From: Herminiimonas sp. | Lineage (GTDB): Bacteria > Pseudomonadota > Gammaproteobacteria > Burkholderiales > Burkholderiaceae | Assembly (NCBI GenBank): GCA_014377155.1 | Contig: JACMQD010000381.1 | Span: 1 to 6,438 of the forward strand | DNA: 6,438 nt | Direction: 5' to 3' | Shown here: positions 5,757 through 6,438 of the stretch, piece after piece | Layout: every line of letters starts with the position of its first letter | Numbering within the stretch: position 1 is the first letter of the stretch | Program-made: the position numbers and the translations under genes | The notes under the pieces: model-generated | The model's database searches: none | What the model was told of the DNA's origin: nothing | Seen by the model: only the letters and a program-made list of their open reading frames with translations

Positions 5757-6438
5757 ATGAGTTCCACTTCAAACGTTTCCCTTTCCTACCGTGACGCAGG
5801 TGTTGACATGGATGCCGGCGACGCGCTTGTCGAAGCCATCAAGCCGTTTGCCAAGCGCACTATGCGGGAAGGGGTCATGGGTGGCATCGGCGGCTTCGGT
5901 GCGTTGTTCGAAGTCAGCAAGAAGTTCAAGGAACCGGTGCTGGTATCCGGCACCGACGGCGTCGGCACCAAGCTGAAGCTTGCCTTCATGCTCGACCGCC
6001 ACGACACCGTTGGCATCGACCTGGTCGCCATGAGCGTCAACGATATTCTGGTGCAGGGCGCCGAGCCGCTGTTCTTCCTGGATTATTTTGCCTGTGGCAA
6101 GCTCAATGTCGCCACCGCGACCGACGTCATCAAGGGCATTGCTCAGGGTTGCGAGCAGGCCGGTTGTGCCCTGATCGGCGGCGAAACTGCCGAAATGCCC
6201 GGCATGTACCCGGACGGCGAATACGATCTGGCCGGCTTTGCCGTCGGCGCGGTCGAAAAATCGAAGATCATCGACGGCACCCGCATCGCTGCCGGCGATA
6301 TCGTGCTGGGCCTGGCGTCGTCGGGCGCGCATTCTAACGGCTATTCGCTGGTGCGCAAGATCCTGTCGGTTGCCAATCCCGATCTCGATGCCGACTTCCA
6401 CGGACGCAAGCTGGGCGACGTGTTGATGGCGCCTACAC
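5757..6438 (+). CDS. purM: Phosphoribosylformylglycinamidine cyclo-ligase (AIR synthetase), 5' part
   Basis: PurM closes the imidazole ring in de novo purine synthesis, converting formylglycinamidine ribonucleotide and ATP to aminoimidazole ribonucleotide. The gene runs off the right edge; 227 of about 350 expected residues are visible. The start [21 protein letters not shown] fits the family N terminus (SLSY.DAGVD.DAG). The strongest motifs are GTDGVGTK at 65-72, [19 protein letters not shown] at 92-110, [11 protein letters not shown] at 141-151 and [16 protein letters not shown] at 188-203, all ATP- or substrate-site segments of the PurM fold. No clear Shine-Dalgarno precedes the ATG at 5757. 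It is transcribed divergently from hda. Confidence 0.97.
   Translation, partial: MSSTSNVSLSYRDAGVDMDAGDALVEAIKPFAKRTMREGVMGGIGGFGALFEVSKKFKEPVLVSGTDGVGTKLKLAFMLDRHDTVGIDLVAMSVNDILVQGAEPLFFLDYFACGKLNVATATDVIKGIAQGCEQAGCALIGGETAEMPGMYPDGEYDLAGFAVGAVEKSKIIDGTRIAAGDIVLGLASSGAHSNGYSLVRKILSVANPDLDADFHGRKLGDVLMAPT

Noticed and set aside
5930..5935. Other GGAACC words on the plus strand (also at 56 and 3802) as possible hrp boxes
   Set aside because: None is followed by CCAC at 15 or 16 nt, and all lie inside genes.

Overview
The window looks like the chromosome of a betaproteobacterium, probably in the Burkholderiales and plausibly the Oxalobacteraceae (Herbaspirillum/Collimonas-like). The basis is moderately high GC (about 59-60% where I counted), protein families resembling that group, and the gene order purM / hda - HAD hydrolase - pcnB - folK - deoxynucleoside kinase - panB, which I recall from that group. 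The assignment rests on resemblance only; no search was run.

Layout. From about 5493 down to 680, six minus-strand genes form a tight housekeeping cluster: hda (replication control), a SerB-like HAD phosphatase, pcnB (poly(A) polymerase), folK (folate), a deoxynucleoside kinase and panB (pantothenate). Two junctions overlap (8 nt and 1 nt) and others are 4, 30 and 55 nt, so one operon is likely. Divergently, purM (purine synthesis) starts at 5757 and runs off the right edge. The 263-nt hda-purM gap holds a minus-strand TATAAT, a possible extended -10 for purM, and a duplicated composite direct repeat.

Left end (1-606, minus strand). A gene open at the left edge, with 176 residues visible, starts near 529. 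Between it and panB lies a perfect match to the HrpL-dependent hrp box (GGAACC-N16-CCACNNA), followed by a short hairpin and a well placed Shine-Dalgarno. The encoded N terminus fits the pattern of type III secreted proteins: Pro/Leu at positions 3-4, no acidic residue in the first 17, Ser/Thr/Pro/Ala-rich and apparently disordered. It is followed by several Ala-rich hydrophobic helices. I do not recognise the family. This is the most interesting item: a candidate HrpL-regulated type III secretion substrate attached to the end of a housekeeping operon.

How the genes work together: the cluster combines nucleotide and cofactor supply (folate, CoA precursor, dNTP salvage, purines), replication-initiation control and RNA turnover, the usual growth-linked mixture. 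The hrp-box gene would be controlled separately, being switched on only when the hrp regulon is active.
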